Part shown: positions 54,744 to 64,000 of the stretch, in pieces | Position numbering within the stretch: the first letter of the stretch is position 1 | Layout: the number at the start of each line of letters is the position of its first letter | Assembly: GCA_008704415.1 (NCBI GenBank) | Contig: VXIS01000213.1 | Location: 1-64,000 of the forward strand | Reading direction: 5' to 3' | DNA: 64,000 bases | DNA from: Sphaerosporella brunnea | Lineage: Eukaryota > Ascomycota > Pezizomycetes > Pezizales > Pyronemataceae | Position numbers and translations under genes: made by a program | Notes under the pieces: model-generated | Databases searched by the model: none | Told to the model about the DNA's origin: nothing | What the model saw: only the letters and a program-made list of their open reading frames with translations

Positions 54744-55751
54744 TCAGGCAAAGGGGACCCAAGGAGGCCGGGGAACCCCAAACTCGGTGATCAGAGCTTT
54801 TCTCATGATGTCTCCTTGTTCCTCGGTGACGAAAATAGGATTATCCCAACGACTCTCCTCGTTCCTTTTTGTCCACCACAAAGCGTCATGGCCGTCCTTA
54901 TCGACGGCATGGACGTCAGCGCCAGCAGAGATGAGCAACCTCATGGTCTTCAGCTTGTCGCAACGCATCAGGGCGGTGACTCCATTCTGATCCGTAGCGT
55001 TCACGTCAACTCCCGCGTCAATGAGTTTCCGGATAATCTTGCGCTTTCTCATCCAAGCTTGGACCGCGCAATGTATAGCCGGTATCGTAGGTTCAGGAAA
55101 CGTCACGCGAGCGGCACAGTCGATCAACTGTTCCACCACGTTCAGGCAACCTTTCGAGATGGCGAAAAAAAGCGGTGGAACAGCTCGCTCGCATGGGGGG
55201 TGAGCCCGAGTAGAAAGGATGTTGATGTTGGCGCCGGCAAGTATAAGTGCCGCCACCGCCTCGGTGTCGCCCGCGAAAGCAGCATGATGAAGCGCTGAAA
55301 CCCCTCCCAAGCCCTGATAGTTCCAGTCCGTTCTCAGGTAGTTAACGTTGGCCCCTCTACGAACAAATTGCCAAATAACAATCCTTTCCAATCCCGTGGA
55401 GTTGAAAGCTGTGGAACACTTGAGGAGACCCTGGCTGCTGATCAGCCTTGACAAAACCGCATTGAGATGCGAATGTGCTCGGCACAAGGCAGAAAGGTCT
55501 CTCGGATGCTCCAAGCTCTCTCCAATCTGAAGAATAATCTCGTTTGGGAGATGGAGTAGGGTCTTTAGAGCCGAGGAGTGCCTTGTTGCGTTCGTCTTTT
55601 CGCTTTCATTGGTTTTGGTTTTTGAGAATTGCCCCTTTTTTGTCTTCTTGTTGGGGACCCAGAAACTGGTACCGGATCTAAAACTCCTGTCAGTGGACAA
55701 CTCTCGCAGAAGGGGAAAGAGGAACGGCCTGCCCCACCTTGGAGTCGACAT
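54744..55751 (-). CDS. F-box and ankyrin-repeat protein
   Basis: This single-exon protein has 335 aa. An F-box-like motif at about 65-105 (LLHLPNEIILQIGESLEHPR, then DLSALCRAHSHLN) would bind Skp1. Ankyrin repeats run from about 120 to 310 (SALHHAAFAGDTEAVAALIL, PLFFAISKGCLNVVEQLID, GVTALMRC, KTMRLLISAGADVHAVDKDG). This is the layout of a substrate receptor of an SCF ubiquitin ligase. The class is large and fast-evolving in filamentous fungi, so the target cannot be guessed. The N-terminal 60 residues are basic and may not belong; a later start near the F-box is possible. Confidence 0.82.
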   Translation of the reverse strand: MSTPRWGRPFLFPLLRELSTDRSFRSGTSFWVPNKKTKKGQFSKTKTNESEKTNATRHSSALKTLLHLPNEIILQIGESLEHPRDLSALCRAHSHLNAVLSRLISSQGLLKCSTAFNSTGLERIVIWQFVRRGANVNYLRTDWNYQGLGGVSALHHAAFAGDTEAVAALILAGANINILSTRAHPPCERAVPPLFFAISKGCLNVVEQLIDCAARVTFPEPTIPAIHCAVQAWMRKRKIIRKLIDAGVDVNATDQNGVTALMRCDKLKTMRLLISAGADVHAVDKDGHDALWWTKRNEESRWDNPIFVTEEQGDIMRKALITEFGVPRPPWVPFA

Positions 55752-57629
55752 ATCGGCAAAACAACAACCTTGAATTGGAGTGGAGGGGGAGGAGGGGGAG
55801 AAGCGGGGGCAATCAAAAAAGACGAAGTGAACTCCAAGTCACTAAGGGGGTAGCGAGTTGAGGTGGTGGTGGTGGTGATGGAACAAGGAAATGTAAGGTG
55901 GGATGTTGCTTGAGCAGAAGGCAAGCTCCTTTATAACTGGAGGCAAATAGGTTACATACCCTATTCACATTCTGGGTTGTCACTCGGTGCGCTCCAAATC
56001 CGAATTCATCCACTACTGGCTGCTCTACACACATCTGCAGTGTTGGTTTGGTATATTTTTTTCCAAAACCTACCCTCACTCGATCCTCCCTGTGTCCGAT
56101 CTCGAATATCATGGGACACTAATACATCCACGGCCCAGAATCCTCGCTCACAGCGTGGCACCAGAGTTATGATAGCTATAGGCAAGCCTTGCTCTTAGAG
56201 TCAGCAAGCCAATGAAAGATTTTGAAGCGCAGGAGCAAAATTCATGCTTGATTAGTTTATAACATTGAAAGGTGTGTGTGGATTTCATGGTCAGATTTTC
56301 CACACAGCCACAGTTTACGATCCATCCCCCAAAGTCTCCCCCCTCCAAAGCCCCCCCCCCCTCAACTCCCTACGTAGCCAGTCCCTGACGGACACCGGTT
56401 GGGGGCGGCGTTAGTAGCTGGTAGAGGTTGCGGGCGTTGGGGAGCTGTATGATGCATGTTCTTTTCTAAAAAATTACTTGATATCCTCGTCTGGGTCCTG
56501 GAAGCACCCAGGTCAAGCTGTAGATGCCCAAGGCTAGGAGCGCGCCGCCGCTGAGGTTGGGCTAGCCGCTGAGAGAGGCCGTCTTTGGAGAAGGGCCAGC
56601 AGATAAATAAAACGTTGTTTCCCCCACAAAATGAGGAGTGTCTAGGACTGGAAAATAATGCCTTCATTGGGGGGTGATGGGTGATGGATGGCTTGTGATT
56701 TCCTGCCGCTGGGCGCTTTTAATCCATATATCACATCTTGGAAAACGACTTGTTGTTTAGGAGTCCGAAGTCCGCTGCTACGCGGTGGACTTGTCCGAGT
56801 AGTTATCTTCTGGGTGAAAAGGAGGTTTTGGAGATGAAGGAACAGAGGGAAGAAACGGGTCTAAACCGGCTGGGAGGGTTATAAGCGCAGGGCGAACGGT
56901 GTGCTGAACATTTTGCGTGCGCTCAAGTTTCCAAAGAGAGTCTGGAAGAACGAATAAAAGATGTGAGGAATGTTGGAATATGCGTTCTGACATAATGTGT
57001 GGACCGAGTGCTGGGTAGTGATGCACTGTTTATCTGTTGTAGTGGTACACGCCACGTGGGTTGCGTTGCAATCAGCCTACCGTATTATCCCGGTAATACG
57101 GTATGTTTTCTGTCTCGTACAAACTCCAACAAGCTGCGTCGTCATGGCCTGCGGTATGCTTAGTAGGCTAAATAGGCGGTGCATTGGGTCTATCCTTGTG
57201 CCAGCTGAGCAGACAAAGAGGAATTTTCACCAATAACTCCAACTCCAAGTAATGGAGAGTCGTGTGAAAAGACGGGCGAATACTCTTATCTTATAAGGCC
57301 ACTTTTGGGGGCATTTGGGGGCTGCGATGTCCACAGCTTCGAGGTGTGGTCCCATGCACAGCCGGCGGAGCGAGTCATTTGCGATATTGATGACTTTCAT
57401 TTTCTCCAAAAATCCGGGAACACATCGGAGAAGGTTCTCTACGGTAGATCTCCAACATTGAGCCCGGTCGTAACTGGTTGTGTTGTGTTTTGGTGCCTAT
57501 TTGGTGAATCATCTGTTCGGCCGTCCGGCCTGGCGGTCGCCAGGATATCTGCTCGGCAGGATAGAACATATGTAGATAATTCACTCCTAAATTTCAAGCT
57601 ATATTCCTGAAAATATGGATACCTGAGTC
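55752..57629. other. Intergenic, with a 26-bp palindromic motif
   Basis: This 1.9-kb spacer has GGT repeats (55862-55876), a C run (56350-56360) and the palindrome at 57078-57103. Short ORFs on both strands show no family signature. Confidence 0.5.
57078..57103. repeat. 26-bp palindromic motif
   Basis: Perfect 10-bp arms TACCGTATTA and TAATACGGTA flank TCCCGG. One arm plus the centre recurs near 2606-2623 and, as its mirror, at 5781-5799. Repeated palindromes of this size can be factor-binding sites or the ends of a small transposon; the sequence does not decide. Confidence 0.7.
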
Positions 57630-58715
57630 CTAGCCACCAGCCGAAGCAACCTCCACTCCTCCTTTACGTTTAACTTTCTTTGGCATAAGAGCAGTCTGTG
57701 CTTCACGCTCCATAGCTTTCTCCCATTCCGCCTTCCAATGCGTCTCCGCAAACGTCGGCAGCGTCTCTAGATCCCTCCCGTCCACTGACTCCCACAAAGT
57801 CCTCAGCCTTCTTAAAGTCAATCCCTTTTCTCTGTCCGTCTCCAACGGCAGACCCGCCATAACACCCTTCCACATCAGCTTGAGACGCGCCCTGTTCGCC
57901 CTCTCTTGCATCGTCTTCTCATATTCCCTCTTCTTCCCAAACCTCTCCAAAGCCTCTACCCGCACCTCCTCCGCCTCCACAATCTTTCCCTGTGTAGATG
58001 GCGGTATTGTTTCAAGGCTCTCCTTCCACTTTATCCACCCATGTCGTTTCGTGGCCCGTTGCCTATCCTTTTGGCTCTCATTTTCTTTCGCAAAAGCCTC
58101 TGGCGTAAAGAACCTGCATTCGCGGATAAACGCAAACATATCCTCCAAGCTCTCCCATTCTCCCTTGCTGAACACCTCCTGCTCAAACCCAAGAAACTCC
58201 AGTACCGCCACTGGCTCAGCGGTAAGAAGCAGCGTCTCGCCCTCACCCAGCCTCAAGTGCATCCCCGTATTATCAATCTTGAGCCCGACTCTCCTCGCCA
58301 TCGCACCAACAATGTTCCAGAAATCGCCATAAGAGTACTGGAAGAGCACCCATTCCAGGTCGTGCGGGGAGGCGCACACGTGGATGTCGAGCTGGAACAA
58401 AGCGCCCGGCGCAGGAGCTAGATGGCGCGGGAACGGGACGGCGAAGGAGATGGTAGGAGAGCCTTTTGTTGTGACGGTGGCAATGGCCGAGAGCGCGGCT
58501 TTGAGGGTTTCTTTGCTGGGAGCGTTTCCGAAGTCTAGCGGAAGAACGAGGAGGTCGAGATCGCCGTGGTCGAGCTTGCCGGGTGCTGGAGGCGGCGATT
58601 TTATCATGCCATAGTAGTACGGAGTGAGAAGCGATTCGATGTGCTCTTGGAGTAGGGGTAGTGAATCTGCTGGAATGCGAGAGATTCCGAGGTTGGAGAA
58701 GGCTGAGCCGCCCAT
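57630..58715 (-). CDS. Conserved fungal protein with nucleotidyltransferase-like start
   Basis: This single-exon protein has 361 aa. The N-terminus starts GGSAF and about 50 residues later has LDHGDLDLLVLPLDFG, resembling the G-S and D-x-D elements of the nucleotidyltransferase fold (the pair here is HGDLDLLV). A middle section includes VLFQYSYGDFWNIVGAMARR. The second half is helical and basic, with FFTPEAFAKEN and RFGKKREYEKTM, and ends in a KKVKRKGG patch. I recognise the layout as a widespread uncharacterised ascomycete protein. The catalytic inference comes from pattern only, and the exact set of metal ligands is not certain. Confidence 0.7.
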   Translation of the reverse strand: MGGSAFSNLGISRIPADSLPLLQEHIESLLTPYYYGMIKSPPPAPGKLDHGDLDLLVLPLDFGNAPSKETLKAALSAIATVTTKGSPTISFAVPFPRHLAPAPGALFQLDIHVCASPHDLEWVLFQYSYGDFWNIVGAMARRVGLKIDNTGMHLRLGEGETLLLTAEPVAVLEFLGFEQEVFSKGEWESLEDMFAFIRECRFFTPEAFAKENESQKDRQRATKRHGWIKWKESLETIPPSTQGKIVEAEEVRVEALERFGKKREYEKTMQERANRARLKLMWKGVMAGLPLETDREKGLTLRRLRTLWESVDGRDLETLPTFAETHWKAEWEKAMEREAQTALMPKKVKRKGGVEVASAGG

Positions 58716-59312
58716 TTTGTGGGTTGCTGATGGTGGATGGTGGGTGTTTTATAGTGGTTGGGAACCAAAGCACTGGTGTTGTGGCAAATATAGTGGAGTG
58801 TAGTCGCAGCGTGAGTCACAATGGATGGGTTTAGCTTTGTTCCAGCACGACAAGGGGCAACCCAAAGAATTGTTGCAGGCCGGCAGGTTTCGGGAGGAGA
58901 CTGTGTAATCGTATTTATTGTCTGCATGCAACCTAAAAAGATTATGGCAGACCCTCCCCCCATATGTATCCTGGCCGCCGCATTATTGATGCGACCTCAT
59001 CGTCAACTGCAGCCACTAGATGAAAAGACAAGGGAAACACGTGAGAAACAACAAATGGAAAGGACAACTCCGCAACTACTGACCGCAACCGGAGGTGCTT
59101 CCAGCTCAGGTCTTTCTCCACAGAGCGCCAAAGCGCGCGGATCTGCGGAAGCCATCTGTTGCTTTTCGAGAGGCAAAACCAGCACTCCTCGGAGTCAACC
59201 TCCTTCAGCTTGTTCTTGAGGTGTGACAGACTTAGGCTCTTCAGAGACCGAAATTCACAATATTATTATGCGTCCAACATGAGTCCCGCCCATATCCATC
59301 CAGAGCCGTCGA
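58716..59312. other. Intergenic spacer
   Basis: This 597-bp spacer holds only short ORFs on either strand and no recognised repeat. Confidence 0.5.
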
Positions 59313-60059
59313 TCACAACAAGGGCTTTCTCCGTGCCGTATCATGCCCCAATGGAGGCCCTTGACCTACGGAATCCTGCCGTCCTCTCCTCCCCTGCAAC
59401 CACCCCTTCGCCCACCAATAAACAAACATCGCTCTTTGCCGAGCGCTCAAGAAAGCTGCCGGTACGCTCTGCCCCGACGACTCTACGACCACGGGGGCCC
59501 TATGGTGCAACAGCACTCGAGCGACGCCCATATGCCCCGCCATACAAGCCGCATGCAGTGGCGTCCAACCCCCCTTCGAAACCGCCGCTACGTCGGCGCC
59601 ATGTTCCAGCAACAATAGCACCATTTCCGTGTGTCCCTGCGCCGCAGCCCGGTGCAGCGCAGTCCTAAACTCGATGCAGCGCTCATTAACGTCGGCTCCG
59701 AGATCGATTAAGAACCGTGCCATTTCCAGCGTGTTGTAAAAGGCGCTCAGGTGCAAGGAGGTTAGCAGCCGGCCGTCGTCGGAGCGAGTCGTCATCACCG
59801 TTCCGTCCGGAAACCGAGAGCAGACGTAGGCGCCGCGAGCGAGAAGATGCTTCGCGAGCGCTAGGTTGCCGCATTTGGCTGCCCAGTGAATGCCCGTGTA
59901 GCCTGCTACGATGGTGTTCGAGGCCCGCGAAAATAAGGTCGGCGTTAGGCGCAGATTGAGGGTGCGGCATGTGCGGTGGAGAACGTTGATGCCAGAGGTT
60001 GGGAGAACCTCGCAGATTGCGAGAAGCAGTTCGGTTGGAAGGAGGGTGATGTGCGCCAT
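59313..60059 (-). CDS. Short F-box/ankyrin-repeat protein
   Basis: This single-exon protein has 248 aa. The F-box-like start reads MAHITLLPTELLLAICEVLP, with VLHRTCRTLN. Ankyrin repeats at about 53-190 include GYTGIHWAAKCGNLALAKHL, SLHLSAFYNTLEMARFLID, TALHRAAAQGHTEMVLLLLE and TPLHAACMAGHMGVARVLL. The last repeat is followed by a non-repeat tail of about 50 residues. It belongs to the same broad SCF-receptor class as the gene at 54744 but is not a close copy of it. Confidence 0.82.
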   Translation of the reverse strand: MAHITLLPTELLLAICEVLPTSGINVLHRTCRTLNLRLTPTLFSRASNTIVAGYTGIHWAAKCGNLALAKHLLARGAYVCSRFPDGTVMTTRSDDGRLLTSLHLSAFYNTLEMARFLIDLGADVNERCIEFRTALHRAAAQGHTEMVLLLLEHGADVAAVSKGGWTPLHAACMAGHMGVARVLLHHRAPVVVESSGQSVPAAFLSARQRAMFVYWWAKGWLQGRRGRQDSVGQGPPLGHDTARRKPLL

Positions 60060-60194
60060 AGCGGACTCGGGGGCCTACAGGAAAGTTCGGGGTATAATAC
60101 ATAAACAGTGAGACATCCAGGGATGAGGTACAGGTTCAGCTAGGGCTTGGGGCTGGGGGTGGGTTGAGTCATGCACTGCCACGCCGTTCGTATC

Positions 60195-60837
60195 TGCAAC
60201 ACAGCCTTTTGTTTTAATGTATTCGGCCGCTTGCAGCCATGACATACAGGTTACATGTAGACTGCCCTTAGGCCTTGAAGGCCTACAGTCGGGTGTGTCT
60301 TTTAAAGGAAAGGGGACATAAGGAAATGCGCAGCTGACAGGAGCTCTAAAACTGATCGTCTCTACATTCTTGGCTTCTCAGGCCAGGCCCTCATCTTTGT
60401 GTGTTCGCTAGGAAATCCAGCACGGCCTGGGTACATCGTTCGTCTCTGATAGAACCTTGATGGGGGTGGGGACCTTCCTTCTCCCACCCCCTATCTTTCC
60501 CTCTTGCATCGTGGCTTCACTAACCGCCTTCTACAGCACAACTTGTTCTTTTCGCCACCTAGCACAGGACTTGAAAAGGTGCTTCTTTGTCTGCGGCGGT
60601 GCCCTCTTGCAGAACCAGCACTTGTCGTCCGCCCTCCTGTTTGTCCACGTCAAGTAGGGGCCCGTTGGCGCTTGTTCAGTCTAAGCTGATAGAACCGAGA
60701 GGCGAGGGCCTTGGGCGCCTTAGCCGCCGATGCAACACAGCCTTAGTTTATCAACGGTTTTTTTGTTTTAATCATATTGTCTTCGGCCGCGTGCAGCAAT
60801 GACATTCATAAAAGTGGAAGCAAAGCTACCCCTAGGC
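60195..60837. repeat. Diverged ~80-100 bp direct repeats flanking a LINE fragment
   Basis: Copy 1 (60195-60273) and copy 2 (60731-60837) share TGCAACACAGCCTT, TTGTTTTAAT, TTCGGCCGC, TGCAGC and ATGACAT, and end in a shared CCTTAGGC / CCCTAGGC. Copy 2 has an insert of about 25 bp. They bracket the Tad-like LINE relic at 60390-60745. Confidence 0.7.
60390..60745 (-). pseudogene. Tad-type LINE ORF2 C-terminal remnant
   Basis: Minus-strand translation in shifting frames gives the tail of a fungal non-LTR retrotransposon: ALASRFYQLRLNKRQRAP, then DDKCWFCKRAPPQTKKHLFK (the CxxC...H...C motif after the RNase H region), SCARWRKEQVVL, and finally ERCTQAVLDFLANTQ. There are in-frame stops and frameshifts, and no reverse transcriptase is present. 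It is an inactive 5'-truncated fragment. Confidence 0.75.
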
Positions 60838-62165
60838 TCGGAGTGGGGCCAGGTTCATCAACGGTATGCCGGTTGCAAAACTGGAGTTTCCGATCCATTT
60901 TCCAAAGTTCGGGTGACGGCGTGGTGTCTGGACAGGTTCCTGATTGCAGAGCGGGAGAAGGATGTTACCTTCGTGTTCTTAGGCCTTCCTATCTTGCGAG
61001 TGATTGATATGTGTATTTATCTCACCATCTCGCAAGCAATATTTTGTTTCAACGGCCAGGGGAAAAAAAACAAGAATCGCAGCATCGCCGATTTGTCTTA
61101 AAAAACCCCCCTGCTCCGCACTGAGACTGATAGGCCCTTCATTCTCAGGTTGTCGAGCCTCACCCGAGGTGGACACAAGCGCTCAAGTGAGGATGTGTTG
61201 TTTGTTCATGAGCTCACGGCTGGGTCATGCAAAAAACTTGTCGAAGGCATCGGGCGGGGGAGTTCCTTAGAGTGAAAGATGAACGCGGCATCGCTCCATC
61301 TCTTGCGTTGTTGGACTGTTGTGCCACTTGTCCGTGGTGTGGTTTTTCGGTGCTCGTGTTCTACCCCCTTCCTGAAAGCAGTTCTACAGAACGTAATGAT
61401 ACTTGTACTGTATTTCCAAGTACTAACACAGTTACGGAGGTTAGGTCAGGTGTACCAACGCTTGAGCAGATTGGCTCAGGAATGGGGGAGACAAGAACTT
61501 GGACGGTATTTGTAGTTTGATGCCTGAAAAGGTGGACTTTAGGTCTATAGGCCTGGAATATGATCATCATGTTTGTGGTGGAAATATGCAACCCCTTCCT
61601 CGCTTCATTCTTTCTCGCTTACCAGCCTTCTCTTAACCACATTCAGTATCTCCCATTATGTAATACCATAGTGACTGAGATAAGAGCCACTTCCGTTTTT
61701 GGACTAGCGCGGCTTCCTATGCGCGCTAACCTTTTTAGACATAGCCCAATATAAAATTGGTGGACCGCGGGAAGTGCCAAGGCGCGCCCTGAAATGGCAC
61801 TAGTACGAAAACGGAAGTGTCTCTTATACGATACCCCGGAATAAGCTGTGCGCAAAGACTTTGCTGATAGTTGATAGACGGCTTGCAAACGCCTCCGTTG
61901 TGTCTTTTAATTGCGTTATCATTTCTTTGAGTGAAGGGGTCTCAGTTGTAGGGGAACGCAAGGCGGCGAGTGATGATCCATGGCCGCACCTGCATGCCAC
62001 CAAATTCAGTCAACTTTGCAAGCCATGAAGCGGGCAGTTTACAATGCGGTTTGGAGAAATTTTTTTTTTTGCATGCATACACATTGGATTACAGTCACAG
62101 CCTTTTTCTCTCCTGAGCTGGTTTTAAACCTCCCAAACATATACCTTCCCCCGGCCTCTAGTAGG
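60838..62165. other. Decayed repeat zone, no supported gene
   Basis: This 1.3-kb stretch has only short unrecognised ORFs; the 153-bp inverted-repeat element at 61677 is listed separately. Likely old mobile DNA beyond recognition by eye. Confidence 0.45.
61677..61829. mobile_element. Small MITE-like element, ~22-bp inverted ends
   Basis: Left end GAGATAAGAGCCACTTCCGT (then TTTT) and right end AAAACGGAAGTGTCTCTTAT are inverted copies with one or two mismatches. Weaker pairing continues inward (ACTAGCGC against GGCACTAGT; TGCGCGC against GCGCGCC). At 153 bp with no coding content it is a fold-back or MITE candidate. Confidence 0.7.
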
Positions 62166-62514
62166 CTAGCCGCCCCGCTCCCTCGCGGCGCGCTTGCGCG
62201 CCCGCTTATCGGACATGACCACCAAAAAGCACACCAACGCGGCGACGGCGAGGACGGCGGAGAAGACGAAGACGAAGGTGAAGATCTCGGTTGCTCGCGG
62301 CCAGGTGTCGACCACCAATACTTGGCGGCGTCGCAGTGCTTTTGTTTTCGGTCGTCAATCTCAGTGAGTAGGGGGAGGAACGGGGGAGGGGGGGGGAACG
62401 GGAGCTTGCGGAGGAGGAGGTGCGGTGGCTGCCAAAGATGTCTGTCCAGATAGTCTGGAAGGCGTTGTTGGTGTTGCCGAGGCGGTGGGAGCCGAATGCG
62501 TCGAGGAAAGGCAT
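62166..62514 (-). CDS. Small single-pass membrane protein, splice structure unclear
   Basis: The ATG at 62514 is in good context (ACAACAATGCC) after a CT/CA-rich leader. The first frame reads MPFLDAFGSHRLG, NTNNAFQTIWTDIFGSHR. The most protein-like 3' end is in a different frame: ATEIFTFVFVFSAVLAVAAL, VCFLVVMSDKRARKRAARER, then GG and TAG at 62166. That is one membrane span plus a basic tail. A short intron starting GTTCCC and ending CAAAAG would join the frames. An alternative is a one-base deletion after a third frame reading LTEIDDRKQKHCDAAKYWW. I do not recognise the family. Confidence 0.42.
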
Positions 62515-63083
62515 TGTTGTTGTCGGGATTGGGAGGAGGGTGGTAGTGGGAGTGGAGTGGGGACGTGGTATTTACAAGTACCTCCTGTCTTGGAGAGGGA
62601 AAGTGTTATGGTGGTTCTGGAACGGAAAGCTTGATGGCTTTGAATGGAAGCAAGCCTTCGGGGCGGGGATTTTGGTTTTGGTTTTGGGTTTGGTTTTTTG
62701 GCTTAGAGATTTATGCTCTGGAGTTTACCTACTCCATATGAGGGGTTCACCAAACCGATACCCCCACATGGCTGAATTGTGAAAAAAAAACAGCAGCATC
62801 TTAATCTTCCATTGCACAACGATAGGAGGTGCAGACAGAGAAGAACGGTCATCATCAGGGACCGTTTGGTCCCCAAAGCATCGTCGAAATGAGGGTCAAG
62901 CAAACTTTGGAGAATCCATGGCACCAACCGCACAAGTCCATAACCACCCAGGCTTTGGAGGGAGCTATCTGGACCTCTGAATAAAGATTTAGATTGTGCA
63001 TTACTGAGCTCGCGACCGAGGTGCGAGCAAACTATCCCACACACACTCCACCCCAAACCCAACCAGACCGAAAGCATGTTTCT
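62515..63083. other. Intergenic spacer
   Basis: This 569-bp spacer holds a TTTTGG repeat (62670-62700) and short ORFs; nothing is supported. Confidence 0.5.
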
Positions 63084-64000
63084 TTAGACGTCCTTTTCGA
63101 AGACTTCCTTCCAATGCTCCTTGAGGCGCTGGCACACATTTTCCCTACTCTTCCACTCTCGCATCACATCTGCCAGCTTGCACCCCACATCCACCAGTTC
63201 TTTCCACACAGTCTTCTCGATGTCCTCGCCGAACCGTTTCACCGAATTTTTCTTGCCACCCCACAGCCTTACCCGCTTTCCGTCATACATCAGATCTCCT
63301 TCATCCACCAGGTGGCCTGCATTCATTTTCGGTGTGTTGGCATGAATGAAGGCTGGGCGTATCTTGACGTCATCCTTTTTATTCGCGTCTCCCCCAGTGG
63401 ATGCGGCGAGTTGACTTGCCAGGTCATCGCCAGGATGAAACTGCACCATCCCGCCCCCCTTCTCTTTTTCATCAATTTTCCTATACCCCACCGTCTCGAC
63501 CGCTTTGTGAACTCGCGACCACTTCGACCCTGTCACTACCGCAGCAGTCAAAAACGTCTCCTTGTCACCCATTCCCAACGCGCCCTGACTCAACAGCTCA
63601 TAATACCAGCCAGGCCCAAAAATATTGTAATAAGCGGCAGTGAGCAGCGTCTGCAGATGACGTCCTTTATCCACAAGTATCTGTCCCGCCTCGCCGCCGG
63701 TGGGTGGTAGATTCTCTGGAAACTTTTCCAAGCCGGCGATAGTCCAGAATCCGGGGTTCTCGGTAGCCTTCCAAAAGTCCGGCCAAAGCACCAACCCTGA
63801 ATCTGTGAATGGCCGCTCCTGGAACATCGGAGTGGGATCGAGCAGAGGAATGGAGTCGCTGTCTAGATACAGCACCTCCCGGAACCGGCTAAATATGAGC
63901 GCTAGGCTTTTGAGCTGGTAATGCGTGACGTCGGGCGATAGCGGCGGCAGCAGGAACGACGGGATCAGAACACAGCGCGCGTTGAGTGCCGGTAGGACGT
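63084..64000 (-). CDS. MNN2-type alpha-mannosyltransferase, 5' end outside window
   Basis: This Golgi type II glycosyltransferase of the Mannosyltransferase_putative (MNN2-like) family adds mannose to N-glycan outer chains. About 305 C-terminal residues are visible. The frame is open to the window edge, so the start, cytoplasmic tail and membrane anchor are missing. Visible motifs are VTHYQLKSLALIFSRFREVL followed by the DxD-type metal and sugar-nucleotide motif YLDSDSIPLLDP, then SGLVLWPDFWKATENPGFW and GEAGQILVDKGRH (a conserved catalytic Glu-region), and near the end RPAFIHANTPKMNAG. The frame stops at 63084. Length and motif order match the C-terminal half of the family. Confidence 0.85.
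   Translation of the reverse strand, partial: VLPALNARCVLIPSFLLPPLSPDVTHYQLKSLALIFSRFREVLYLDSDSIPLLDPTPMFQERPFTDSGLVLWPDFWKATENPGFWTIAGLEKFPENLPPTGGEAGQILVDKGRHLQTLLTAAYYNIFGPGWYYELLSQGALGMGDKETFLTAAVVTGSKWSRVHKAVETVGYRKIDEKEKGGGMVQFHPGDDLASQLAASTGGDANKKDDVKIRPAFIHANTPKMNAGHLVDEGDLMYDGKRVRLWGGKKNSVKRFGEDIEKTVWKELVDVGCKLADVMREWKSRENVCQRLKEHWKEVFEKDV

Overview
The window looks like chromosomal DNA of a filamentous ascomycete (Pezizomycotina; a Pezizomycetes relative such as truffles or morels would fit, but the class cannot be proven from this sequence). The evidence is fungal gene families, many short introns (about 46-85 bp) with CTRAY-like branch points, compact gene clusters, and islands of decayed transposons and homopolymer-rich spacers. 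Exon boundaries were found by hand from splice signals. The cumulative exon lengths of every multi-exon model given here are divisible by three.

Region by region. 1-8416 is a near-perfect 8.4-kb palindrome. The right arm has an intact SNF5 chromatin-remodelling gene. The left arm has the same gene broken by one-base, mostly homopolymer indels. This pattern points to a fold-back read or assembly artefact rather than biology. 10.2-13.4 kb has a disordered nuclear-type protein divergent from the TORC1 GTPase Gtr1. 13.4-20.6 kb is an accessory zone: a gene with 12-residue repeats, a 45-bp-stem hairpin, an orphan ORF and two decayed Mutator-like (MULE) transposase pieces. 20.8-23.4 kb has a gene that reads as a J-domain, coiled-coil, membrane and prenylcysteine-oxidase-like fusion. 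23.8-24.6 kb is a copia gag relic. 25.8-37.9 kb holds a Yil108w-type metallopeptidase with a jacalin-like lectin tail, a Rad9/Crb2 checkpoint mediator, a 1.1-kb terminal-inverted-repeat element, and proteasome beta-1 divergent from the auxilin Swa2.

39.2-48.3 kb holds prolidase, two small proteins and a three-module CbbX-type AAA+ protein. 48.6-50.1 kb is a second transposon island with two inverted-repeat elements and a Harbinger-like relic. 50.5-54 kb has RNA exonuclease Rex1 divergent from an SH3BGR-like thioredoxin-fold protein. 54.7-60.1 kb has two F-box/ankyrin proteins flanking a conserved nucleotidyltransferase-like protein. 60.2-62.1 kb is a decayed LINE and MITE zone. The window ends inside an MNN2-type mannosyltransferase.

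There is no operon-style organisation. The shared logic is divergent promoter pairs (pre3/swa2, rex1/SH3BGR-like, and the disordered protein with gtr1) and housekeeping genes separated by small repeat islands. No tRNA, rRNA or CRISPR array was recognised.
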